Source of the DNA: Mucidula mucida
Lineage: Eukaryota > Basidiomycota > Agaricomycetes > Agaricales > Physalacriaceae
Direction: 5' to 3'
Assembly: GCA_015501055.1 (NCBI GenBank)
Contig: JADNYV010000005.1
Location: 248,001 to 312,000 of the forward strand
DNA length: 64,000 bases
Of this stretch, positions 45,744 through 64,000 are shown one piece after another. A program made the position numbers and the translations under genes. A model generated the notes under the pieces. That model saw only the letters and a program-made list of their open reading frames with translations. It was not told where the DNA came from and did not search any database. Numbering within the stretch: the first letter of the stretch is position 1; each line of letters starts with the position of its first letter.

Positions 45744-47877
45744 ATGCACTGTCGACTGTTTCGCTACGGTATTATTGTGCAAGCCCTTCTACCTCTTGTT
45801 CCGGCCTCCCAGTCTTTGTTCTCCAAAGAGTCCTTGTCCTTGGACTCGAAAGTACACGACGTCCTTGAGCATCAGACTACGAAGCAGCCGTCATGCGATC
45901 AGCCTGTGGTGCGTTCGCTTCCCTAGGGCACTAAGATAGCCTCTCTGATTCCTTCCCTGCCTCCTGCGCTCTCCTCACGTCCTTCCTACCCCTTCATCTT
46001 CTACATCTTCGCTTTTCGCTTTTCCATGGCGACTTTTAGCCCACTGGACCCATCGACGCGACCACGTGTCAGTTCGAAGTGTTGGATGAAATAAATCCTT
46101 CTCTCTTCGAAACATTGCATACCTTGGTCGCAACTCCCTTCTTCAAGTATTTTCAGGCCGATTTATACCGCGAATGTCCATTCTGGGATGATCATGGATC
46201 GTGTTCGGATCCCGGCTGTGCAATTACCAGTGTCGATGAGGTGTGCCCGCCCCGTATTTGCTCTATTGTCGCTTATGAATGATACAGAGAGATGTTCCGG
46301 AGCGGTTTAGAGCGACCGCATTGAGTAAAATCGGTTCGCCAGATGTACGCAACCTTCTCTGATACCCACGGCACAAATTCATCCTGATTATGCAGCGACA
46401 CGAGCTACCAGGATGCTATTATAGAGATTCTGATTTTTGCTTCCTTGACGATAACACAGGTATGTCGTGACGTGTTTCCACTTTGAAACTCTACCTTACT
46501 CTATTTTCTAGAGGGCGAATACTATGACCTTTCTTTAATACCAGAGCGCTATACCGGCTACTCTGGAAAAGATGCGCAAGCCGTTTGGCACTCCATATAC
46601 CAGGAAAACTGTTTTGGAATTTCCGAGAGTAATCTCATATCTGGGAAACCTGTTTCCGCTGCAATAGTGCCGGATACTCTTGCCTCTAACGATGAAGACG
46701 ACACCAGTCAATGCCTTGAGAAGAGGGTGTACTATAAAATTGTATCAGGTACCCGAAATTTCTCAGTTATATGCTTTCTTCCTCACCTCTGCATGACAGG
46801 CCTACATGCTTCGATCTCAACACACATTTGTCTGGAATGGCTCAACCAGACGACGGGAGAATGGCAACCAAACCTCCAATGTTTCGTCAATCGTATTGCG
46901 GCCCATCCGGAACGATTAGAGTACATCTACTTCAATACCGTTCTTCTCCTGCGCGCGGTTTCTCGACTGAGCCCTTATTTATCGGCCTATGATTACTGTT
47001 CCACAGGCACTCACGAAGATGACCTTGAAACACGGTCCAAGCTAGACAACGTCATCAGCATCGCCCAGCATGCTGGACGGTTCGACGAAGCTGTATTATT
47101 CCGGGGTGATAATGCCAATGTGGGTTGTGCTTCCTGGTTTGCGAGTGTCGCCGTCTGACATCAAAGATCCCGTAGGTCTTGAAAGAGGAGTTTAAGACGC
47201 ACTTCCGAAATGTTACGCGGATTATGGATTGCATCGGATGCGACAAGTGTCGTCTATGGGGCAAAGTCCAGACTACCGGAGTCGCGACTGCTTTGAAAAT
47301 ACTATTCGAACTAGACGAACGGGCTCTCGAGTAAGCGTATACGTTTGGTCGTAGCAGGAGCTGACTGAACATAGTCCGAACACGAATGCCAACTTACTAC
47401 AGCGATCGGAAGTCGTCGCATTGATCAACACACTTCATCGATTTAGCGAGAGTCTTAATGCGGTCAATACCTTCCGTCAAATGTGGTCGGAGAATGATAA
47501 GAAAGACGATATCATCCAAGAGGCTCATAGTACTGCGACTGGGACAAAGGCAAGCAATGCAAGTTCCTGACATATAATCTGTCTTACATTTCCGTTCAGC
47601 CTCAGCCTTCTCCTAGAGTGGGTGGTCGGGAGTACGAAACAAAGCTCCGGGAGGCTTGCGAGCACGTTCTACGTGTTTGTCGGGACAGTACGCTGGGATG
47701 TATGGCTATATTTATGCAGTTTTGGGGGAAAGCGGTTGGAGTAATATCTTCTATATTTTATGGATCTAGCAAGGCAGGTGGGCCTTTGCACGGGGAGCTG
47801 TAAACAAGTCATTGAGAGAAATTGTAAAGAAGCTGTACAGCATTGCACTGCGGAAATGCTTAGTCAGAAGCTCTTGA
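45744..47877 (+). CDS. ERO1: Endoplasmic reticulum oxidoreductin ERO1
   Basis: FAD-dependent thiol oxidase that recharges protein disulfide isomerase in the ER lumen. Start 45744 gives [20 protein letters not shown] with ASQS, a signal peptide. Then [40 protein letters not shown] and SCSDPGC (shuttle Cys region), [20 protein letters not shown] with [32 protein letters not shown], then [20 protein letters not shown] and [10 protein letters not shown] holding the active CxxCxxC, and the end [34 protein letters not shown]. To reach this last part the frame must change near 47735-47769: either an intron of only 29-35 bases or one missing base. Otherwise the family is complete. Confidence 0.93.
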
Positions 47878-47962
47878 CCCTTGCTCCATCGTTTACTCCC
47901 ACAGATTCCCTTCCGTCCCTATTACTCGTCTTGGGCGCGGCTTTCATGAAACGCGATTAGCT

Positions 47963-49754
47963 ATGATCATCCTCGACGAAGCTAACCAGCAGGCTAAGCT
48001 CGATCTATCTGTCGCTGGTCCGACTTTACGCTTCCCAGACAGGGCCGTCGGTCGTTCTTCCTCACCTTTGCCCGACTATGAGACCTCTCAAGCCCAGCAC
48101 GGCATCATAACTCCCAAATCTCTCCACGACAGAGCAGACCGCAGATTCTGGAGAGCCATTTTGTATGCCCTTTGTATCTATATTTTGCTTTCAGTGGCCA
48201 TTGGCGTGCCCTTACTTGTTACGGTGCGTCGCGATGTCCTATCGGGACACTAGATGCTCACTTTCTGCAGAGGTTGAGCAAGCAACACCATGGCCACCCT
48301 CCATGGCCTCCAGGAGGAGACGACTCGTCCAGTACGCTGAATGCCCAAAACCTCGCGAACAACGGCGTCTTTATGATGGAGGACGTGGGCTGCAATTCAT
48401 GGGACGACACTGACAGTATACCATCCCAATCCTTATACATCGCACGGTAAGGATCAACCCATACCTGTACTGCTTCACTAACATATTATTCACAGTACCT
48501 CCCACACATTTTCTCCCCAAGGCTCGATTTCCATTCGCTCCAACGTTTCCCACGAAGCCGACGATGCTGTCGGTATCTCTGGGAACATCACTGTAAACTC
48601 TAATCCTGACCCATCTATCTCATCCGTCGCCATTAATGTTTCTCTGTCAACTTCAAATTTGGATCTCCGTCAGCGAACATACATATGTTTTGTGGACAAA
48701 GGCGATGACCGAGGGCTGTCAATATATGTGCGTCATGCCGTCTCATTTCGTTATCAGTCTCTTGACGATTTCGCTAGGTTCCCAAAGACTTGGAACAAGA
48801 TTCACTTACCGTCGATATCATCGTGCTCTTCCCCCAAACGACTTCAATTCTCACCTTCGATACTCTTGCAACATATCTTCCCATGTTTCCCCAGATGTTT
48901 GGCGACCTTGGTAGGTCAATAGCCTTCAAGAAGGTCAGTATTGAGGGCGCGGCTATGGACATTGGTTGTAATGTGAGCCACTTAAGCAGTCGTTGTCCTA
49001 TGTCTGACTAACTAACTCCTCTGTAGTTTCTGCAGGCCCCAAAGATCACTGTTAAAAATGCTCTTGCGGGTATATCTGGTACATTTAATGCATCGGAAAA
49101 GCTCGTTCTGGACAACATTGGGGGGTACGTTCAGTTAGTCTTTCTTGTTTTGCTCTTCCAATCATCGGTTCCGTAGACCTATCTCTGCCAATATCACACT
49201 AGTACAAGCCGACGATCGCACTGCACCGACTTTCTTCACATTGGACACCGGTAACAGGTAAGCCACATGCTCTTCTTTCCGGCGTGGGATAATTTTGATT
49301 CTATAGTGAAATCGATGCAAATGTCACCCTGCTGGTTACGAGCCGGTTCTCAGATCCCATCAACTTCATCGGAATGGTGAAAAACTTCAACGGTCCTCTG
49401 ACGCTCGATATTGCACATGATGTCGACACTCCCCCAATTCCATTGGATCTCCATGTTCAAAACACACAGGCAGCATCAAATGTGACGCTCGACTCGAAAT
49501 ATGTTGGTACTTTCGATGTACAGACCAAGCTCGCTACCGTTGCGGTCAAGGAAACCAAGGAGGAACCTTTGACAGATCCATTCGGAGAGGATCAATACAG
49601 AAGTTATGTCTACGATTCTACCTCCTTGAATAGAATCCGAGGATGGGTCGGCTGGGGCAAGCGAAAGCCTGGTTGGGATCCTAAGGCTGGCCATGTAGAG
49701 ATTGTATCGTCGCTCAGTCCTATACTATTACAACTAGGTCCCGGGACATCATGA
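47963..49754 (+). CDS. Single-pass membrane protein, DUF7330-like, function unknown
   Basis: From ATG 47963 the N-terminal cytosolic part (PLPDYETSQAQH, a Pro-Tyr motif region) is followed by the membrane segment FWRAILYALCIYILLSVAIG with VPLLVT at about residues 62-85, and a large extracellular/luminal C-terminal part. That part is beta-rich with many Asn-X-Ser/Thr sites: SIRSNVSHEADDAVGISGNI, ISANITLVQADDRTAPTFFT, EIDANVTLLVTSRFSDPINF, ASNVTLDSKYVGTFDVQTKL. The end DRIRGWVGWGKRKPGWDP-like segment (LNRIRGWVGWGKRKPGWDPK) is typical of a protein group common in mushroom genomes that I associate with DUF7330. Five introns. No known function. It stands 85 bases downstream of ERO1 on the same strand. 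Confidence 0.78.
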
Positions 49755-50011
49755 CAATGGGCCGGACCAATACTGTAATACCAGCATCTTATTGTATTTT
49801 ATCTTGGGCACTCTTACTACGTATAATACACATTCATTTTTGGGGACATGTACGAGATTGCTTTTCGATAGTCCCGTCTCCAATTGAGTCACATTGAAGT
49901 TTATCTCATATGCCCATTCAGTTATATTGAAGGCAGCTGAGGCAGTGTGGCGCAGCAGGAGAACCAATGTAGTGTTCGAAAGTTACAGGTGTTATCTAGA
50001 CGTCATGGGCC

Positions 50012-52239
<2,228 letters not shown>

Positions 52240-52486
52240 GAACGAATCCGGTCCGAGAGCCGCGGCCCGCTGTTGACGCCGGCATCAATCATCGATGTTC
52301 TCTACATTCTCTTTAGTTGTAGCGGCCACGTTCGAGTCGTATCTATCAGAAGACCGAGTATTGTCCATGAGCAGACGGACCTGATATGCCTGATCATGTT
52401 GTTTCACCTAGCGCCCTCTGGATTCTTCATGCTTTAAAATACCATTGTAGCACATGGAACCACTCAGCTCTTGTTCGCCAACTGCC

Positions 52487-53861
52487 ATGACCGAATTCAA
52501 TCCTTCGGACCATCCTCATAGAAGATGTGAGTCCCTCCCTTCATATCATTTGAGTGTTTACCAAATACGCCGTAGTGAATCCTTTGACCAACGAGTATAT
52601 TCTCGTGTCGCCCCATCGGATTAAGCGACCATGGCAAGGCCAAGTAGAACCGCCGCAGGTCTTGAATCTGCCCCAGTATGATCCGGCGTGTTATCTCTGT
52701 CCCGGAAATAGTCGAGCTGGTGGTTTGAAAAATCCAGACTACGAGCAAGTCTATGCGTTCGAGAACGATTTTGCAGCCGTCCTTCCAGGTCCACTTCCAG
52801 TAGCGCCACCGGCCCTTCATCCACTTCTAGTCCCCGAACCGGTGGGAGGAGGATGCGATGTGATTATCTTTGATCGCAGACACGATCTCACGTTGGCTCG
52901 CTTACCATTGGAGAAACTGAAGGAAATCATCGAGGAATGGGTACGAGTTTACCATCGGCGCGGATCTCAGGACAACATCAAGTACGTCCAGATTTTCGAG
53001 GTTCGTCAATTACAGGTCTTCAACCGTCAGCTTCTTACGCATCTGCTTAGAACAAAGGGAGCATGATGGGTTGCTCTAACCCTCACCCCCATGGTCAAGT
53101 CTGGTCTTTATCAGCCATTCCAACTCTTCCTGCAACGGAGCTTGGCAACCTCAAGCGTTATTCGCTGACCGACGTGCCTCCTTCTTCTGCGCCCAAAGGT
53201 TCCGATGGTTTGTCTATTGTTCTAGTCGTGTCGAATTGCGCCAACCCACAGCAGGGAAGCCTTGTCTATTGTGCGAATACGCTCATGTTGAAGTCGCTTT
53301 GAAAGAGGACGATTCTCGGGTTGTATTCAAAAATGAGCACTGGGTCGTCGTTGTCCCTTGGTGGGCACTCTGGCCATTCGAAGTTCTTGGTACGCCACTT
53401 CATCACGACAAGATCATGTATCTGACGGTGCTCTTTGCAAGTTCTTCCGTATAAACGACACGTACCTTCCATCGCAGAATTAACAAACGAGGAGAAAAGC
53501 GCGTTTGCGGACGTTCTTTCGGTCACAACGAAGAAGTATGACAACCTTTTCTCGTGCTCGTTCGCGTACTCGATGGGTATGCATCAACGACCTATCCCAG
53601 TGTCCGAGGTTGCCGATGGTCAAGACAAATTCGATGAAGCTCATCTGCATCTTCATTTCTCACCACCATTGTTGAGAAGTGCCACAGTACGCAAATTCGT
53701 GGTCGGGTATGTTAGTATGGTACTCTCAATGATCTTTCGTGCTGATTTCTGCTAGTTTTGATATCATGGGCGAAGGCCAGAGAGATATGACACCGGAACA
53801 AGCGGTTGCCCGACTTAGAAGCTGTGATACTGTTCATTATCTGGATAAACTAGATGTTTAA
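52487..53861 (+). CDS. GAL7: Galactose-1-phosphate uridylyltransferase (GAL7)
   Basis: Leloir pathway enzyme exchanging UMP between UDP-glucose and galactose-1-phosphate. ATG 52487 gives [13 protein letters not shown], spliced to [20 protein letters not shown] with GQVEPP, then [54 protein letters not shown] (HPH, nucleophilic His), [62 protein letters not shown] with KFVVGFDIMGE, ending at TAA 53859-53861. The His and Cys residues of the metal sites are present. Introns include one of only 40 bases (GLS to GKPC). No GAL1/GAL10 genes lie beside it in this window. Confidence 0.95.
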
Positions 53862-54230
53862 GCAATGTAGAATGCACAATTGTCGTAAACCGATTAGATG
53901 TGAAATCCCAAGCTGTATGACTTTGTTAGTACTCAAACCTGCTGATGTGATGTTCTTGTGAACTTCCACCTTCAATCCAACTCGCTCATGATCCTCCGTC
54001 AATCAGCCTAACCAATAATGAACCGTACATCATGTACGTATTCCGTTGTTAAACGCAGGCTGGTTGATAAGATGGCTGATCCAATGCTTGCGAAGATTTT
54101 CGTATGCCACGATGGCGTGATTGTTGTGAATCGTTGACTAGAGCTTTATATGCGGGGCTAAAAAACTTGGCCGATATACTGCCTTCCTCCGGATCCTGTT
54201 CGACCACGCTCAGCTCTCTTCAAAATCAAT
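53862..54230. promoter_or_regulatory. Gap between GAL7 and MET3
   Basis: About 370 bases, presumed GAL7 terminator plus MET3 promoter. No gene or clear element recognised. Confidence 0.4.
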
Positions 54231-56388
<2,158 letters not shown>

Positions 56389-56592
56389 GAATGTAGAATT
56401 AGATCGATGTGTTGTATTCGACTTGTATATCTATTTTGTATTGGTTTCGGTTCACCACGATGAATTTAATGAGCCTGCGACTATTAATAAATTGAAGAGA
56501 GCGCGGGAAAACAACCCCGATATGGAAGCAGATCTGCTCTCATCAGTTTACAGTCACTACTTGCTCATGGTATAGCACGTCTCTAAACGAAA

Positions 56593-61757
<5,165 letters not shown>

Positions 61758-62062
61758 GTATGTAGCGAATACACATCATACTGGGGAGTCATGTTTTGAG
61801 TCTTGAGTCAATGTAGCTTAATCCACCATTACTGTATCATTATACGTGTATTTTATGGGCGCCGTCTTGGGGGAAAGTAGCGCACAGCAAGAGCTCACAT
61901 TGACAAGGTCGCAGATGAAGTATCAGTGTCGAACCGGGGCTGATAAAGGCGGGAGTCACTGTTCGTCTAATAATGCCAACTCACGCGGACGTGATACAAG
62001 AAAAGCAATAGCTGATATGTAGGAAATTACTCCGTGGCTTGCTAATTACAAGAAATGCGGGC
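61758..62062. other. Convergent gap between RPC1 and SR140
   Basis: About 305 bases holding the two 3' untranslated ends. No gene seen. Confidence 0.4.
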
Positions 62063-64000
62063 TTAAGTTGACTCGTCCATAGGCACACCGTCGACTAGCG
62101 GTTGTCCATCGATGTCATCCATGGGTTCGCCGTCAAGATCATCTAAAGGCTCGCCATCAACGTCATTCTCCGTAGCATCTGGCTCGACCATTGGAACGCC
62201 ATCCATATCGTCGATAGGCTCTCCGTCCAGGTCGTCGATAGGTTCTCCGTCAACATCATCATTGGCGACACCAGCAAGCTCGTCATCCGGAGCGCCGGAT
62301 GAGATGCTCGCGCTGGTAGAAGCTACCGTTTTAAATTTCCCAGCTGGTGCTGCTGCAGAGCTCCCCGTGGTGGTCTTTTCTGGAGCAGACCCGAGAGCAG
62401 CTTTCCCCTCCAAGCGCGAGCGCAGCTCTGCCAAGAACTCTCCTGGAAAAACAATCCAGTCATCCCAAATGTCAAGCACAGCGATGATTTGCTTTTTAAA
62501 CGTTTCTGCAGTTATTCTTCCTGGGAAGGAGTGGTAAATGTTTGCAAGATGGTCAAACACGATTCCGAGACGGGATTGGAATTCTTGTCGGAATTTCCAA
62601 GCACTGGGCACGGAGGATGCAGAATTATGCAGTATATCACAGATGAGATGCAACCGCGCCACCTTTCGAGGTACTGGTGTGGCGTCAACCAGTAGGGATG
62701 CGATGATGATATCGGCAACCTACATAGAGAATATTAGTAGTGAATATATGTTGAATAGGATTATACTACCTCATGGGCTGCTTCAGCGTGCTCAAGACTA
62801 AACGCCATACATCTTGCAACGTCACCTCTTCTCCCCGACAATGCGCGAAGCATAGCTTCGAAGCGTCGTCGGGCATATTTACCGAGAACGGTTCTCGAAC
62901 CATGTTCACGCTCGGAATCTTCTGCAGAATCCGTCGAATACATAGAATTGTGTCCCTAGCAGAGCTCTTGAGCAGACTGTAAGAATACTGACTGGCCTGA
63001 ATACGTACATCGTCATCGAATTCAGGAGATGTTGCTCGTTTGTCAGTCAGCCAATTACGGTAAACGTGGTACCGCCGATTCTGATAACTGTCTGTGAGAC
63101 AGAAATGCGAACGATATTATTGGGACTTACGCCTGGCCTCATGAAGCCGTACTTCGGGTTTTTTTGTTCTCGAGCCTTTAGATTCTCTTCATAGCCGTCG
63201 TCCTGTGCCTTAACTTGCGCAGCCACGGCGCGGATGAATACGTCTGTCACTAACCCAGCATCATCGGCTTCAGGACTGGAGGCGCGCGAAAAGGGAGATT
63301 GGCTACGAGAGTAGTCGCGTCTTCGCCGTTTGGGAGACCTTGAACGGCTTCGACTATATGATGAATTAGGCGACCGGTCTCTGGGATATTCTCGATCCCT
63401 CGAGCGCCCACGAGTTTTGCCTTTTTGAACAGTAGTCACTGCATCATGATTGGAGGTTGTACGCAGGGAAGAAAACGAGGCTGACTTACCATACATCGGT
63501 TTCGCTGCAACCGGTACCGCTTTGCTCCAGCCAACGCGTAGAATAGATCCACCCCAATCAAAACCGTCAAGTTCACGAAGCGCATCCTCGGCGTCTTCTC
63601 GCTTCATATACGAAACGAAGCCACTTAAACCTGTGCTCTTCGACCTTCTGCTAGCAGTCATATCGGCGCCAGGTCCTGCTGTTCCGTCTGTGCGTGGCCA
63701 CATTACTTTGACCTTCAGGATAATGTAGGCATTCTGCAGGAGGTGGGGAATTGTCACTCACGGATCCTACGGGCCCTATGCGCGCAAAAAACATGCCTAG
63801 ACTTTGCTCAGTGACATGACTTGGCAAGTTTGCGACGAAGACATTCGACGTCTGATGAAGCCTCAGCAACGCGACAACAACGAAGTATCTGAATATTGAA
63901 TACTTGAGAGTCACCACGATCTCTACTTCCACTTTGACCATCATAAGCTGATCGAAGTAATTTAGTTTTGAGATCCTTCAGACTTTGAACCCATACCTGC
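62063..64000 (-). CDS. U2 snRNP-associated SURP protein SR140 (U2SURP), 5' part outside the window
   Basis: Splicing factor linked to the U2 snRNP. Reading from the right edge: Ser-rich linker RSAYDGQSGSRDRGDSQ, RRM domain TSNVFVANLPSHVTEQSLGM, FFARIGPVGSVKVMWPRTDG, GLSGFVSYMKREDAEDALRE; an Arg/Ser stretch (RSRSRSPKRRRRDYSRSQSP); SURP motif region LVTDVFIRAVAAQVKAQDDG with NPKYGFMRPG; a CID domain (RDTILCIRRILQKIPSVNMV, RPSGRRGDVARCMAFSLEHA-like segment, LIASLLVDATPVPRKVARLH, LICDILHNSASSVPSAWKFR); and an acidic repeat tail ending GVPMDEST. The combination RRM-SURP-CID is specific to SR140. Stop TAA at 62063-62065. The start lies beyond 64000. Confidence 0.93.
62070..62260 (-). repeat. In-frame DxDGEPxDD repeat block at the SR140 C-terminus
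   Basis: Within the coding sequence a unit of about 8 residues, D-[VLMI]-D-G-[EVQ]-P-[ILM]-x, repeats about seven times (e.g. DVDGEPIDDLDGEPIDDMDG and DVDGEPLDDLDGEPMDDIDG), with matching DNA-level repeats. Animal U2SURP has a similar DLDGxP tail, so the repeat is a conserved feature with a variable copy number. Confidence 0.8.

Overview
The window is nuclear DNA of a filamentous basidiomycete, most likely an agaricomycete mushroom-type fungus. Evidence: genes are split by many introns, mostly 45-60 nt, of GT-AG type with CTRAY branch points; intergenic gaps are short; and several proteins have forms I associate with basidiomycetes (fused allantoicase/ureidoglycolate lyase, ERT1/AcuK-type regulator, large membrane protein of the DUF7330 kind). 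I saw no bacterial operons, CRISPR arrays, transposons, rRNA or convincing tRNA genes. Exon coordinates were worked out by eye from splice signals and reading frame, so single boundaries may be wrong.

Layout, left to right. 1-8 kb: SelO AMPylase (5' end possibly cut), Rsc7/Swp82 chromatin remodeller subunit, secreted type-B carboxylesterase (-), mitochondrial 2-methylcitrate dehydratase. 8-17 kb: an unrecognised 723-residue protein (-), secreted S10 serine carboxypeptidase, RNase H2 subunit B (-), a propeller-like/F-box-like protein, and a DUF1771 membrane protein (-). 17-26 kb: TRAPP subunit Trs65, C2H2 zinc-finger factor, peroxisomal import receptor Pex5, tiny APC/C subunit CDC26 (-), PRA1 protein. 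26-37 kb: Cdc25 phosphatase (-), Golgi COG7, allantoicase-ureidoglycolate lyase fusion (-), ERT1-like regulator, SNAPC3-like gene with broken frame (-). 37-50 kb: Zn2Cys6/Fungal_trans factor (-), vigilin/Scp160 KH protein (-), ERO1, DUF7330-like membrane protein. 50-64 kb: DDX41 helicase (-), GAL7 uridylyltransferase, MET3 ATP sulfurylase, RNA polymerase III largest subunit, and the 3' part of SR140/U2SURP (-).

Most genes are unrelated housekeeping genes and do not form a pathway cluster. Loose themes are purine/nitrogen use (allantoicase fusion) beside a carbon-metabolism regulator, sulfate assimilation, galactose use, secretion (TRAPP, COG, PRA1, ERO1) and RNA biology (vigilin, DDX41, SR140, RPC1, RNase H2B). 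Many neighbours are head-to-head pairs sharing very short promoters (as little as about 112-128 bp).

The most notable unexpected signal is a set of places where a well conserved protein resumes in the -1 frame, as if one base were missing: once before the 2-methylcitrate dehydratase, once in the zinc-finger gene, four times in the SNAPC3-like gene and perhaps once in ERO1. All are in the same direction and some sit in homopolymer runs, so I favour base undercalls in the assembly over seven independent mutations, but the SNAPC3-like gene could be a real pseudogene. I did not find convincing evidence of a wholly new biological system; the best unknowns are the 8.2-10.5 kb protein and the DUF1771 membrane protein.
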